Source of the DNA: Pseudocercospora fijiensis CIRAD86
Lineage: Eukaryota; Ascomycota; Dothideomycetes; Mycosphaerellales; Mycosphaerellaceae
Direction of reading: 5' to 3'
NCBI RefSeq assembly: GCF_000340215.1
Contig: NW_006921532.1
Location: forward strand, 3,609,126 to 3,673,125
Length of the DNA: 64,000 bases
How positions within the stretch are numbered: the stretch's first letter is position 1; each line of letters opens with the position of its first letter. A program made the translations under genes and the position numbers. A model generated the notes under the pieces. That model was given only the letters and a program-made list of their open reading frames with translations, ran no database searches and had not been told where the DNA came from. Of this stretch, positions 22,616 through 32,771 are shown in pieces.

Positions 22616-24147
22616 AGACAATTCACGAAGGAAGAAGAAGAAAGAGGTGCAGAGATTCTACGGTACGTGCGAGCTTGAGCGCGTCAATATCGTTCGATTC
22701 AGCATATTCGCGCTCTCTCATCAGCAATGCTATGCGTTATACCAGGAGATACCCATGATCGTTGGTAAATTTTGGGTTTGAGGATTAGAATGAAGGCATC
22801 CTTAATGTAGATGGATCGTCAAAAAAATGGGCAGAACCGCTTTCTCTCTCTCTCTCTTAACCTTCCTCGCTGTCTGTTGTGAGATTGATGTCGAACAACA
22901 CAGCCCAAGATCTTTCTATGAAGCAGTAGATACTCGATTGTCGATTCCATTTCGTTACGGTTCTGCCATCGGAAGATCGTGAGCAATAGAAAATCCGCGC
23001 TGCTTGTCGGCCGGTGCGACACTTTCGCTTGAGGACAACGAATCTTGTGCACTACCCAACGACAACAATGTCATTCGTTAGCAAGAACTTCAAGCTACAA
23101 GCCTCCACAGGCGCGTTGTGAGCTCTAGAATAGCTCGCTGCAGCTGCAAGCTGTTGCTATTCATGTCTCTGGCCCCACAAGTCATTTGGTCTGACCATCG
23201 GAAATCGAAATGATGCAATTATGACAAAACGAAGTTGTGTTGTATTCGCAGAAGGCTTGCGGTCAAAATCCTTCCAATCCTATGATCTTGTTGGAAGTCA
23301 TCGGTTCGGAGCAGTTCTCGCTCGCGCCGAGTCCTGCCGGGCATGCACGCTCGCTTGTCATGCCGTCGTCTCTCGATCCTTACCGGGCCCAGGCCAGAAG
23401 TCAGCTGGTATTCTGGATCACGCCATGAGGCTAGGCCATGCGCACTTTGCAGGTCATCACGCCCGAGAGCCTGGTACGCTGTCTTCCACAGTGTCTCCCA
23501 CCCACGTCGGATATCATGTCGATCGTTCCGGTGATGCATTGTAGATTACGCCCCATTTTGCGGAGCTTCAGAGTTTGGGATCTGATCTTTTTGACGAGGG
23601 GTTGGTGTTCACATTGAACGAATAGGCGCACTTTCCGCGATATGACAGATCGTAAAAATCTCAAGGCAAGGAACACCGGTCGAGAAGGAGGGCGAGTGTT
23701 TCTGTGCCCAGTAGCTTGGATAAACCTCGCCAGAAAGGTACCGTAGAATCATCAGTGCACCTTCAGATCCTCTCATCAAGATGGCACTAGCTGAATTCTA
23801 GCATTTTTGGTCATTGCTGGCCTAGTCTTCTTTTGTAATCTGTAGGAAGCATAGCAGCGAGACCTTCCTGCATCGTCCATGTATGGCTCAAAACCGCACT
23901 TCGACTTTGTGGTTGTTGGAGAGCATTGCTTCGTCTGGGAAAGTATACCACCTCGAACCGCGAGACCTCATCATCAGCATACCCGCTGTTGGTGAGGACG
24001 AAACAAGCGGAACACTTTTCATCCAAGATCCGGTGCCAAGCATTCCGCCTTGTATAACATCAGGGAGCCGCTATGTTGCAGAAGCACGATAGATGTGCAA
24101 GAAGTCAATTTCTTGGAGTACATCGCCAGCAAAGAATCCGGAGCCCT
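22616..24147. other. 1.5-kb convergent spacer without a recognisable gene
   Basis: The spacer lies between the 3' ends of two convergent genes. It contains a short (TC)n run at about 22840-22857. Several frames of 60-107 codons occur on both strands, overlapping one another, with no domain, poor composition and no convincing splice partners. I see no gene. Confidence 0.45.
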
Positions 24148-25686
24148 TTAACCAGTCGATGATCCCTGCATTTGCACTATCACCACACCTGTGCTATCAA
24201 TCCACTGCAGGCCTAATTTGCGCACTCTTCCCATGCTTACGGTATAGAGTAGCAGGTAGACATGTTGCACCACCTCACCCCAGCACCACACACTAACTGA
24301 TTTGTGTGCAATGCAATGAGAGGCACGGTGAGTGCTAGCCGGTTCATTGTAATGAATATCCTGTGCTCTTGTACACCAAACGCCCCAGCCAACGCTTCCA
24401 TTTCCAATCAAAGTTTCAAGTTGCCTCCAAAATTCAAGCTGATGAGTGGCAGGCCATGCGGACCATTCAATGTGCCAATAACCTCGCTCGTGGATCTCGA
24501 CTGGTCGTAAAACGAAAGCAGGGCGATACACGGCTGGGCATAGTGTGCCCTCAGCAAGGTTCATCAGCATCTTTGTGATATGCGTCTCAAAAGACTGAAT
24601 CGATGTCTGAGGAGGTGGAGCCCTTATCTCCAACGCGCTGCTCAGCAAAGCCTCGTGGGCTTCCCTTTGGATTTGATCTGGCTTGACAACAGGCAACATG
24701 GGATCCAACCCTGAGATACACCTCGTTGATGTGGTTGCACCGCAATCAGTCTGTATTTCCTTGACACAAGGATTGTTCATGTCCGCGGGCGCTTTCTGGA
24801 TGTCTGCAATGGGATGCATGTGTGGTCTGCTTGGTCCTGCAATGACGGCTGTCTTGTTGAACTTTCCTGGGGTAGTTGTTGTCTCTGGAATATGGTCCTG
24901 ATGCGAGCTGGTGTGGACAGCATCATCTCGTGGAGTGCGATTTTCCGAGGGGCGACACAGAGCCTGTGCTTGATCCTTTCCACTGTCGGCGGTATGATCA
25001 CTCAGTGAATAGGAGGTGGGCATATCGGAGGTAGATTCATTGGTGACCACGGTACCATCGCCCGAGTCGCCAGTCTGATCAGTCGCACCTGGTTTTCTGA
25101 TCATCCACACTGAAGCCAGATCCATTTCATCGCGGTTCCTGCTTGGGCCGGTGTTGCTGCTGCTATGCTGGCTGCCGAACCTTCGATCGCCTTCGTCATG
25201 GATAGGCTTGCTCCGACGGAGCAAAGCAGGCGAGGGTAAGTAAGAAGACTGACTCTCTGGCCCATTGAAGACATGCTGAACTGCATTGCCAATGCTGCCC
25301 GGCTCCGACACAGTTCGACGAAGTGTTGGCGTTCCAGGAACATCCGGCAGAGAATCCTTCTGGCACGCCTTAAGCTTTCCAACACTGCCAGATGAAGTGA
25401 AGATTTGGGTCTCTAGCGCCGTGTATGCCAGTTGAGTATCCTCGATGTAGTCATCATGATCCGGGAGAGTAGTCAGTAATGCGATTTCCGCAGCGGTTGC
25501 GTCTTGCGGCTGTTGCCTGACATTCGAGCATTCATGTGCATGGCCAGGAGCACGAAACGATGTCAGCTTGGCGACGGACATTGGTCCAATTTCCAGGTAT
25601 GCAGCGGCCTGCGCGGCGCGATGTTCATCGTCTGATCGACTGCTTGGAGCCCCGGCGTGGACAAGCAACCTAACGCGTCGTTCCAT
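24148..25686 (-). CDS. Conserved fungal protein with C-terminal RGYW...GWGVWC domain
   Basis: One open frame of 512 residues from ATG 25686. The first 360 residues are low-complexity, Ser/Thr/Asp-rich and probably disordered. The last 150 contain EIHERGYWHIEWSAWP, FWRQLETLIGNGSVGWGVWC, and VWCWGEVVQHVYLLLY...QWIDSTGVVIV. I recognise this Trp-rich pattern from many uncharacterised Pezizomycotina proteins of similar layout, but know no function. The segment between GVWC and VWCWGE holds an odd stretch (ASTHRASHCIAHKS) that may be a short retained in-frame intron; its donor would be weak. No signal peptide; location unknown. The upstream gene on the same strand is the acyl-CoA oxidase, but nothing links them functionally. 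Confidence 0.65.
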   Translation of the reverse strand: MERRVRLLVHAGAPSSRSDDEHRAAQAAAYLEIGPMSVAKLTSFRAPGHAHECSNVRQQPQDATAAEIALLTTLPDHDDYIEDTQLAYTALETQIFTSSGSVGKLKACQKDSLPDVPGTPTLRRTVSEPGSIGNAVQHVFNGPESQSSYLPSPALLRRSKPIHDEGDRRFGSQHSSSNTGPSRNRDEMDLASVWMIRKPGATDQTGDSGDGTVVTNESTSDMPTSYSLSDHTADSGKDQAQALCRPSENRTPRDDAVHTSSHQDHIPETTTTPGKFNKTAVIAGPSRPHMHPIADIQKAPADMNNPCVKEIQTDCGATTSTRCISGLDPMLPVVKPDQIQREAHEALLSSALEIRAPPPQTSIQSFETHITKMLMNLAEGTLCPAVYRPAFVLRPVEIHERGYWHIEWSAWPATHQLEFWRQLETLIGNGSVGWGVWCTRAQDIHYNEPASTHRASHCIAHKSVSVWCWGEVVQHVYLLLYTVSMGRVRKLGLQWIDSTGVVIVQMQGSSTG

Positions 25687-26297
25687 AACGACGCCGCCTT
25701 CTCGTATTGCTTCCGTCCATGGTGGGCATGCGACTCACATTGCCGACCCTTCGTCGACGCGTCCGAGCGTGCATGTGAACAAGCAAATGATGCGGTAAGC
25801 ACAGGTGAAGTGAAGAGCGGAGGCAACCAACAAAGAACCTTGAGCAAGCCTGCGCCCTGCGGTCGGTCGCGGTCGCGGCGTGCCAGAACTCTGTCGGCAG
25901 GATCCGAGTAACCGAACAACCGAACAACCGGATGTCAGGATCTTGAACGTGCTGGAATCGCAGAATGCGACATGGTCGGAATGGCCTGGAATATCACTCA
26001 GCTGAAAGTCCATGCTGAGGCAAGCTATGAAAGGCAGACCTTGGCACAAGGGATCATCAACACTTTGCGGTATACAACACGAGGCTGCAGACAATGCTTG
26101 ATGAAAAACTCAGGTCCACGCCGGCATCTATCCATCTCCATATCGATTTTACTCGTCTTGTATAATTGAATACTGTCAACAAAAGATGCGCGGAAGAAGT
26201 TACCCTGCACATATCAGCACTGCTCATGCGTGTGCCAGCCAGCCAGCTCCTGCTTGATGTACTTCGATCCGAGGTATGGTACTTTATCCAACACACT
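25687..26297. other. Spacer between acyl-CoA oxidase 3' end and the 24148 gene
   Basis: About 610 bp containing the 3' UTR of the acyl-CoA oxidase and the promoter of the downstream minus-strand gene. Overlapping short frames on both strands have no recognisable content. Confidence 0.4.
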
Positions 26298-28412
26298 CTA
26301 AAGTTTCGACAAAATCGTCTTCAAATTGCCTTCTCCGCCCATAATGATCTCCTCACTCTTGTAGTACGGATTGAACGTGATCTCATTGAGCGGATTCCTT
26401 CGATGAGCTCGATCGAAGAGCTCCTCGTACACCTTTCCGTCGTACCTGCCCAACGCACTGTCGAGCAGGAAATCTGGAATTTTCCAGCTATCGACCAATT
26501 TTACGGCGTGTGGTCGAATCTGCGCCATGAGTTCTTGAACCTTGTTGGGCAAAATGTCCAGGTCGTCATCTGAGACTGCCTGGGCTTTCAGGAAATCCCG
26601 CGCCTCGCTGTCCATGGTGAAGAAAGCGAAGAGACGGAACTGTGTATTGAGATGCTTTCTGAGCACAGAAGACATGTCTGAGCCGCCGTTGTTCAAGGCC
26701 TCGAAGAAATTTGCCACCAGAATAGATTGCGATTCGGCAACACTGATTTTTCGTAGCTGAATCTGCAGCTCCTTCTCGCTACGCTTCTTCTCGATCCTTT
26801 CAACATATGCCTTGTACGTCAAGAATCTCGAGCGACGACGGAAGGCATTGACGATGTCGACGTCCCGGTCAAAGATACGGAATGGCTCTGGTCTTGTGTG
26901 GTGCTCATTTTGAAGCCACCTTCGGCAAGAGGCCTCGATTTCATCCTCAGGCTCTCCCTTGCGCTTCACAGCTGCTTCCATACGCTTGATGAGGTATCTT
27001 GCTGTCTGTTGCGTTATCATCCAGTTGTCGCCCTCAACTGTAGGCTTCGATAGGTAGTCGTTGTTGAATTGCACGAAGCCACTCGAATACATGAAGCCAT
27101 GGCCACCCATTGCTCTGCGACAAGTTTCAATACTATTGGCTGCCAACTCAGTGCAAAGACTTTTGAGGCCCGACGACTGAGCATGCAGTACAGCTAGTCG
27201 GCTGAAATCGCCACGCTCAATCTGTGCTCTTGTGTTCTCATAGAGGTTATGCATGGCTTCTCCAGTGTAATGTAGTGCAAAAGCTGTTGCGAGTAGCGGC
27301 AAGATGCGTATCTGTACAGTCGGGTAATCGAGCACAGAAAGTTCGGGTGCATTCTTCTGTTTGGTGTCTCGGTCTGGGAATTGCTTTCTGACTGTGCCGT
27401 AGCGCACTGCAATCGTCACCGCCCGAGCCATGATCAGTCGAGCGTGCATGATTATGGTCGCTCGTACGTACGTCAAGCTCCCGTAAACGACTGCAGGATT
27501 AGCCGGTTTGGTGTACTTGCACGTTGTTGGATCGACATGGGAGTATCTTGAGAGCATAGCTGAGTGCGGCACCCTGTAGTTGTCGAATAGCATGTAACCG
27601 TTGTCCATAGGTGCGTAGCCGTACTTTGGCCCAATATCGCCGACGATGATGCCGTTGTGTGGTTGATGGGTCTTCAGGTCCCGTATTTGAACTATGAATG
27701 CATGAGGTCCATGGTGAATAAGCTCCTTCGAGTCTGGCGACTTCGGTATGTAAAGCTGCGCCATAACGATGGCATGATTGGCAGTCCTTCCCATTGAGCC
27801 ATTCCACCACTTGCTAGAGGTCAGGTATGGGCTATGAAGGATGAAGCTTTGCGATCTAGGGTCGTAGGTCGCGCGACATTCTATGCCTCGTACATTCGAT
27901 CCATGACCGAGTTCAGTCTAGACACATTGTAAGTTTGTATCGCGAAATTCTAGAGGAGCTCATACCTGTGCATAACAGCCAATCGCCTCCCAAGCCTGGA
28001 TCTTGGGCAGCCAATACTTCCTCTGCTCATCATTGCCTTGCTCCTTGACCGTCGTTTCGAACATCGCAGAGTGGACCATGTACGGGGAAACATCGTCACA
28101 AAGGTATGCAGACATATTCTGATCCTCGCTGTCCCATCCATGCTCATCGGCCCATCGACGAAGCTTTTTCGCTCGGGCGAGTCCTAACTGATATCGCTCT
28201 GGCCGTGAAAGGTTTGGTTGCCGTACTTTATTGAAAAGCGGATCTCTTTGCAGAATCGGCAGTATCTTCTGTTGACGTTTCAGAAAGTCATTACGGGAGA
28301 GCAGGTGCTCAGCAAGTTCGTCTATCGGAACATCGGATTGGCCACGCTCCTTGGCGAGAGTATCTGGTCCGGTTGGCGAAGCTGGCCTGAGACTGTCTGC
28401 GAAGTCCGGCAT
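26298..28412 (-). CDS. Peroxisomal acyl-CoA oxidase
   Basis: Two exons, 28412-27966 and 27917-26298, split by a 48-bp intron; 688 residues, standard for the family. The junction restores the FAD/substrate-binding segment GCYAQTELGHGSNVRG. Further marks: an N-terminal acyl-CoA oxidase helical domain, DIGPKYGYAPMDNGYMLFDN, YGTVRKQFPD, and CRRAMGGHGFMYSSGF near the catalytic Glu region, followed by the C-terminal domain. The protein ends in Ser-Lys-Leu, the canonical PTS1, so it should act in peroxisomes, oxidising fatty acyl-CoA to trans-2-enoyl-CoA with H2O2 release, the first step of beta-oxidation. It is divergent from an AMP-dependent acyl-CoA ligase, and an enoyl-CoA hydratase lies 4.4 kb beyond, so activation, oxidation and hydration are neighbours. 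I find no CCTCGG (FarA/FarB-type) site in its promoter. Confidence 0.95.
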
Positions 28413-28851
28413 CTTGGTGTCGTAGAACTACTTGTGGCGATGAATATCTCAGGCCCGCAGCTCTCGGTTTCCCTGTCCAGCTTCAAAAATCTGATGCAAT
28501 GACTATCGATGTGCTAGATGTTCAATGGACCGTTTCTCGTGCTGAAAGATAACAAAAGGCCTGCCACAAGTTCGTCGAGATTATCAATATGTCGATATAC
28601 GCCTGTCAGCATCCTAGGTCAAATGGCATAGACGACTTGTTACCCGCGGCATTGTCGACCGAACCTGCGGTGTCGCTTCTAAATTCAATCTAGCCTCAAG
28701 TGTCACAAATGGCGGGGAAGCGGCAGGACATAGCCGAGAACAGTGACGGCATCAGCTCCTCCATGCGCGCCGACGACGGCGATCTCGGCCAAGATCACTA
28801 CATGCCGTGCTTCATACCAGGGTGTCATCTTATTGATAAGAAATATCGCCA
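28413..28851. promoter_or_regulatory. Bidirectional promoter of acyl-CoA oxidase and acyl-CoA ligase
   Basis: The 439 bp between divergent ATGs is the only room for both promoters, so the genes are likely co-regulated. I searched by eye for the fatty-acid-response core CCTCGG/CCGAGG and found none. Short plus-strand frames near 28700-28900 have no recognisable content and look like 5' UTR. Confidence 0.55.
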
Positions 28852-30726
28852 ATGCCGGCGGCTTTTCCATCGATTCAAGCCATATACAGAGAATTAGAGA
28901 GACTTACCGTCAACGCGAGCCACACTTACGAACCAGGGCCAGGAGAAATACCAAACGATGAGATCGTGGCCGTTTCAACACTGATGAGAGAGCCTTGGAA
29001 CATGGGCGTCTATGATGATCGCACTCTCCATGTGCCTAGACATGCAGGCCGCGACGTTCTGCCTTGCCATCCACTCTTCAATCGCTTAGCAAGATTTGCA
29101 CATGCAGTTCCAGCAAGGCTATGCATCCGGGACGTCAACACTGGTATCGAAGCGACTCACTTGCAGCTGCTGACCGACGTGCTGGCCTTCCGAGAGCGGA
29201 TCTGGCAGCAACTGAACCCCGACGTTCGTCAGGCCTTGGAGCAGCGGCAGGAGGTATATATTGCCATACTGGCCGCAGGTGGATATGAGTTTGCTGTGGC
29301 TATTCTCGCGGGTCTCGCCCTGGGAGCTGCAGTGGTTCCCATGACTATCGCTCTGCCGGCAGAGGAAGCTCTCTATTTCGCATCGAAATCGAAAGCTGTT
29401 GCAGTCCTGGTTTCAGATGGAGCATTGCGTTTGGGCCTGTCACTGGAGAAGCTCGTGAAAGACCAGAATCCTCGCAGCTCATTCGTGTGTATACCGGCTG
29501 GGCCATCACTGATGAGCTCGACGCTGCACCCGACCGATATCAAGGTCTCGTCAGATCTGTATCTCGACGATAATGCTCCAGGAGTGGTGATTTTTACGTC
29601 AGGAACGACCGGCAGGCCCAAAGGAGCTGTAATGCGGCGTGGTTTTATCCACGATGAGGCTTTGGCTATCGTGGATCACTACCACATCACGCCAGACGAT
29701 GTCCTCCTGCATGTCTTGCCAGTACACCATGCAACCGGGATAGGAATGATGTTCTTTCCATTCTTGATGGGCGGCGCATTGCTCGAGTTTCGCAGCGGCA
29801 GTTTCAGTCCAGAATGGACGTGGGAGCGCTGGAGGCGCAGGGGTGCGACATTTTTCTCCGGTGTTCCAACCATTTACATGCGAATGATGCGATACTTTCA
29901 GCAGAAAATTTCCAGCACTCCTGACTCCCAGCAGTATATTAATGGTGCGAGAAGTCTCCGAGCTTGTATATGCGGCACATCGGCGCTGCCAAAGCCTATC
30001 GCAGATTTCTGGAAGGGCCTTCTTGGACGCCCTATATTGCTTCGATATGGCGCAACAGAAATCGGAGCGGTCTTCAAAGTGCGCATGAATGATGAAAATG
30101 TACCTGATGGCTCTGTGGGCACCCTTTTCGCAGGATGTGATGTCAAGCTTTCCGACGGCGATCAGGGCGAGGTGCTCGTTAGGTCCCCGGGCATGTTCAG
30201 CAAATACCTCTTTGACCAGCAAGCGACAGCAACAGCACATACAAAGGATGGATATTATCGGACTGGGGATATTGCTCGGCGAGAAGGTGAATATTTCTGG
30301 ATCATGGGTCGAGCTTCTGTGGATATCATTAAGTCGGGCGGATACAAGATCAGTGCACTTGACATCGAGCGAGAAATCTTGTCGCTTCCATACATTGCAG
30401 AGGCAATGGTAGTCGGAGTGCCGGACGATGAATTCGGGGAGCGTGTAGCAGCAGCCGTGTGTCTTAAGAGCGAAGGAGATATGGCACCGGAAGACCGACA
30501 TCTCCTCGTTGAGTCCCTGACCATCTCGAGATTGCGCCAAGATCTTCGCCGAAGGCTCGCGGGTTACAAGATGCCGACGATCTTGAGGGTGATACCGGAC
30601 GAGTTGCCCAAGTCGGGGACAGGCAAAGTCGTCAAGAAGCTACTTGGACCAGAATTCTTTCCGCCACAAGAATACCAGAAATTGAAAGCAGTCCAGGTAT
30701 GGCGAAGAGAGGCGCCGAAGCTGTGA
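28852..30726 (+). CDS. AMP-dependent acyl-CoA synthetase/ligase, probably peroxisomal
   Basis: A single exon of 624 residues from ATG 28852. Adenylate-forming motifs in order: A3 P-loop IFTSGTTGRPKG (about 247), A4-like HHATGIGMMF, A5 YGATEIGAVF (about 399), A7 YRTGDIARR (about 468), GGYKISALDIE, and A10 PKSGTGKVVKK (about 585) with the catalytic Lys. It should convert a carboxylic acid to its acyl-CoA via an acyl-adenylate. Overall look is close to ACSF3/malonyl- or medium-chain-type ligases; substrate not inferable. It ends in Pro-Lys-Leu, a weaker but known PTS1-type tripeptide, which fits its position beside the SKL-bearing acyl-CoA oxidase. A hydrophobic stretch near residue 140-165 is a normal internal part of the fold. 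Confidence 0.9.
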   Translation: MPAAFPSIQAIYRELERLTVNASHTYEPGPGEIPNDEIVAVSTLMREPWNMGVYDDRTLHVPRHAGRDVLPCHPLFNRLARFAHAVPARLCIRDVNTGIEATHLQLLTDVLAFRERIWQQLNPDVRQALEQRQEVYIAILAAGGYEFAVAILAGLALGAAVVPMTIALPAEEALYFASKSKAVAVLVSDGALRLGLSLEKLVKDQNPRSSFVCIPAGPSLMSSTLHPTDIKVSSDLYLDDNAPGVVIFTSGTTGRPKGAVMRRGFIHDEALAIVDHYHITPDDVLLHVLPVHHATGIGMMFFPFLMGGALLEFRSGSFSPEWTWERWRRRGATFFSGVPTIYMRMMRYFQQKISSTPDSQQYINGARSLRACICGTSALPKPIADFWKGLLGRPILLRYGATEIGAVFKVRMNDENVPDGSVGTLFAGCDVKLSDGDQGEVLVRSPGMFSKYLFDQQATATAHTKDGYYRTGDIARREGEYFWIMGRASVDIIKSGGYKISALDIEREILSLPYIAEAMVVGVPDDEFGERVAAAVCLKSEGDMAPEDRHLLVESLTISRLRQDLRRRLAGYKMPTILRVIPDELPKSGTGKVVKKLLGPEFFPPQEYQKLKAVQVWRREAPKL

Positions 30727-31296
30727 AGTTTCTTGAAGGCGTACTGAGGGAAGACCAGCAATATTCTTTCGGCCTAGTGGGGCTGCCAAATTTCTCAAGC
30801 AAACCTCCTCATCGTCACCTGTCGAGGGGCCGTCTGAGCCCGATTCAAAGCTGACATGTGGGGAATGCCGTCGGGGACTTGGCGGGCTGTCATTCTCAGC
30901 TTTGTTACTGGCGAGCAGTCTGGAGTCAGTCTTCCAGCAATATGAGCCAAGAGATCAATCAACAGATGACTGAAAGCTTCGCCAATACCGATGCCGATCA
31001 TGGCAGCGCACCTGAGCACCCGAACAGTAGCCGTGCAATGTCCAAGTGTCAACATTGACGAGCGCAACGGAAATGTAAGGTATGCGCAAGATAGTGGCGA
31101 TCTGCGGTGGAAAGTGACAGAAGAAGAATCCAGCATTGAGCTTGCGGTGGAAATAGACGCATGGTAGCGTGTTAGATTGTGAATAGACGGGCCTAGAGCA
31201 GCACAGCTGCGTAGACAGTGGTCAAAGCTTCGTGAGTTGCATTCTGATCAATCATTCTTGTCCATTACTCGAAGGCGGCTCGCACGTTTGGTCCTT
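30727..31296. other. Convergent spacer after the acyl-CoA ligase
   Basis: 570 bp between the 3' ends of the ligase (+) and the SAP protein (-). No gene or repeat seen; short overlapping frames lack content. Confidence 0.45.
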
Positions 31297-32097
31297 TCAA
31301 GCAGCAGCAAATTTGGCTTTCCTCGCCTCGGCCTTCTGACGGTCTGCTTCGCTCATCCAGTCTGGAAAGCCTCCGTTCGCTTTCTTCTCCGACTTCGGTT
31401 TCTCGACGCTGCCCTTCTTTGTCGGTCCAGGCCTGCCGCGGCTTCGCTTCCGAATACCGCCATCATCTGCCTCTACTGCGGCGGCCCTGCCTCGCTTATC
31501 GCGCTTCTTCTCCTGGAGGGCTCGATTCAGATCGCCAGGAAGGTCAGTGTCACCGAAGCGCAGCTTGCGCTCCAACGCCTTGATCTCATCACTGTCCTCA
31601 GGCATACCGAACCGCCGTGCGCGTGCTTTACGCTTCTCGATCTCCTCTTGCAGCGTCCGCTCTGCCAAGTTGGCAGAGTACTTGGAATTGTCCTCCTTCT
31701 TTGTCTGTGTGGTTGATGCATCAGCGGGCGCTGCTGCCACTTTCAAGTCATGCGTCTGCGCCGGATCGATTGAAGCTTCTTGATTCGGCACTGCCTGAGG
31801 ATTGCTGATTTGGCCTTGACCGCCGGCGGCAATGGCATTGGCAGCAGGTTCAGTCGTTGCCGCCTTCGCGGACGACTCTGTTGCAGGCTCGTCGTCCCAG
31901 TCGATCTCGTCCTCGTTTGCAGCGGGCTTGGCGGCAGCAGCTGGCGCAGTCGGGGTCGCAGTCGCAGTCGCAGCCTGTTTCGCATCGTAGTCTTCCAGGC
32001 GTTTAACCAGGTCGGCCTTCTTGCCCGTGTGCGCAAGACCGCGCTCTTTGCAGAGCGCTGCCAGCTCGTCGTTCTTCTTCTTGGCGTAGTCGGCCAT
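31297..32097 (-). CDS. THO1: SAP-domain mRNP protein, Tho1/SARNP-like
   Basis: A single exon of 266 residues from ATG 32097. The SAP motif lies at the very N-terminus (ADYAKKKNDELAALCKERGL followed by TGKKADLVKRLEDYD). After an Ala/Pro/Thr-rich linker with an acidic EDEIDWDDEP segment comes a conserved Tho1/CIP29 C-terminal region: EEIEKRKARARRFGMPE and LERKLRFG, then Lys/Arg-rich sequence that should act as RNA binding and nuclear localisation. Tho1/SARNP binds nascent RNA and works with the THO/TREX export pathway. The N-terminal SAP plus the RARRFG motif make the assignment good. The frame is open upstream of the ATG, but that part is presumably 5' UTR. It is placed between two peroxisomal genes with no evident functional link. 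Confidence 0.85.
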   Translation of the reverse strand: MADYAKKKNDELAALCKERGLAHTGKKADLVKRLEDYDAKQAATATATPTAPAAAAKPAANEDEIDWDDEPATESSAKAATTEPAANAIAAGGQGQISNPQAVPNQEASIDPAQTHDLKVAAAPADASTTQTKKEDNSKYSANLAERTLQEEIEKRKARARRFGMPEDSDEIKALERKLRFGDTDLPGDLNRALQEKKRDKRGRAAAVEADDGGIRKRSRGRPGPTKKGSVEKPKSEKKANGGFPDWMSEADRQKAEARKAKFAAA

Positions 32098-32771
32098 CGT
32101 GGGCAATGGCTGTGAGGTCGCTAGGTATGCAGGTAGATGCAGATCATACGATTTCGATGTACTGTGATCGCAAGAGTTGAAGTCGCGGTCGAGTCGGCGG
32201 CGGTGGTGATGTTGATGAGGGTAGCTGCCATGTTGTTGGAAGTCGCGTTCAGAACCCGCGATTGGAATGCTTGAGCGCCGAAGATGTCCCGATGCCAAGA
32301 CATCGCTCTCCTGCCATCCTTTCTCAAGCCTCTCCTCTCCTACCTAACTTCCCGTGACCCCATCCGGACGAGTTGGCGCAGGCAAGACCAATTCTGCAGA
32401 GGAACTACCACCGAATTATTGAATACACTGTCATTCATGCGGCTTATTCCGGCGTGAGCTCTACTAATACGAGGCTGAAGAAGTTCATGTTATTGGCCGC
32501 CATGGGGAGCAAGACAGAAGCCAGGTCACACACGCGTGTCGAGACTTATTAGCCCTCAAGGAGCTGTTCATCTCGCATGCATTGTTTTGCTACATCGAGT
32601 ACCCACGTTTGGCCGCTGAGCCCTAGGTCTCGCATGATCTCATGCTTGATTGAAGCTAGGATAAAGACACATCATGATGGCTTGTGGCTGCCGACAAGTT
32701 ACGATCGGTCTCTTTCCTGAAGCCACCTTTCCATGGCGTTCCTCAACGCAGCCACTCTCTCAGGGCATAAG
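32098..32771. other. Spacer between enoyl-CoA hydratase 3' end and Tho1-like promoter
   Basis: About 670 bp; the part next to 32097 should be the promoter and 5' UTR of the SAP gene. No feature recognised. Confidence 0.4.

Noticed and set aside
23219..23544. Two overlapping frames of about 106 codons on opposite strands
   Set aside because: Mirror-image frames in a convergent spacer with no domain and no splice partners.
29599..30540. 313-codon minus-strand frame inside the acyl-CoA ligase
   Set aside because: Antisense to a clear adenylate-forming enzyme; contains no recognisable domain.
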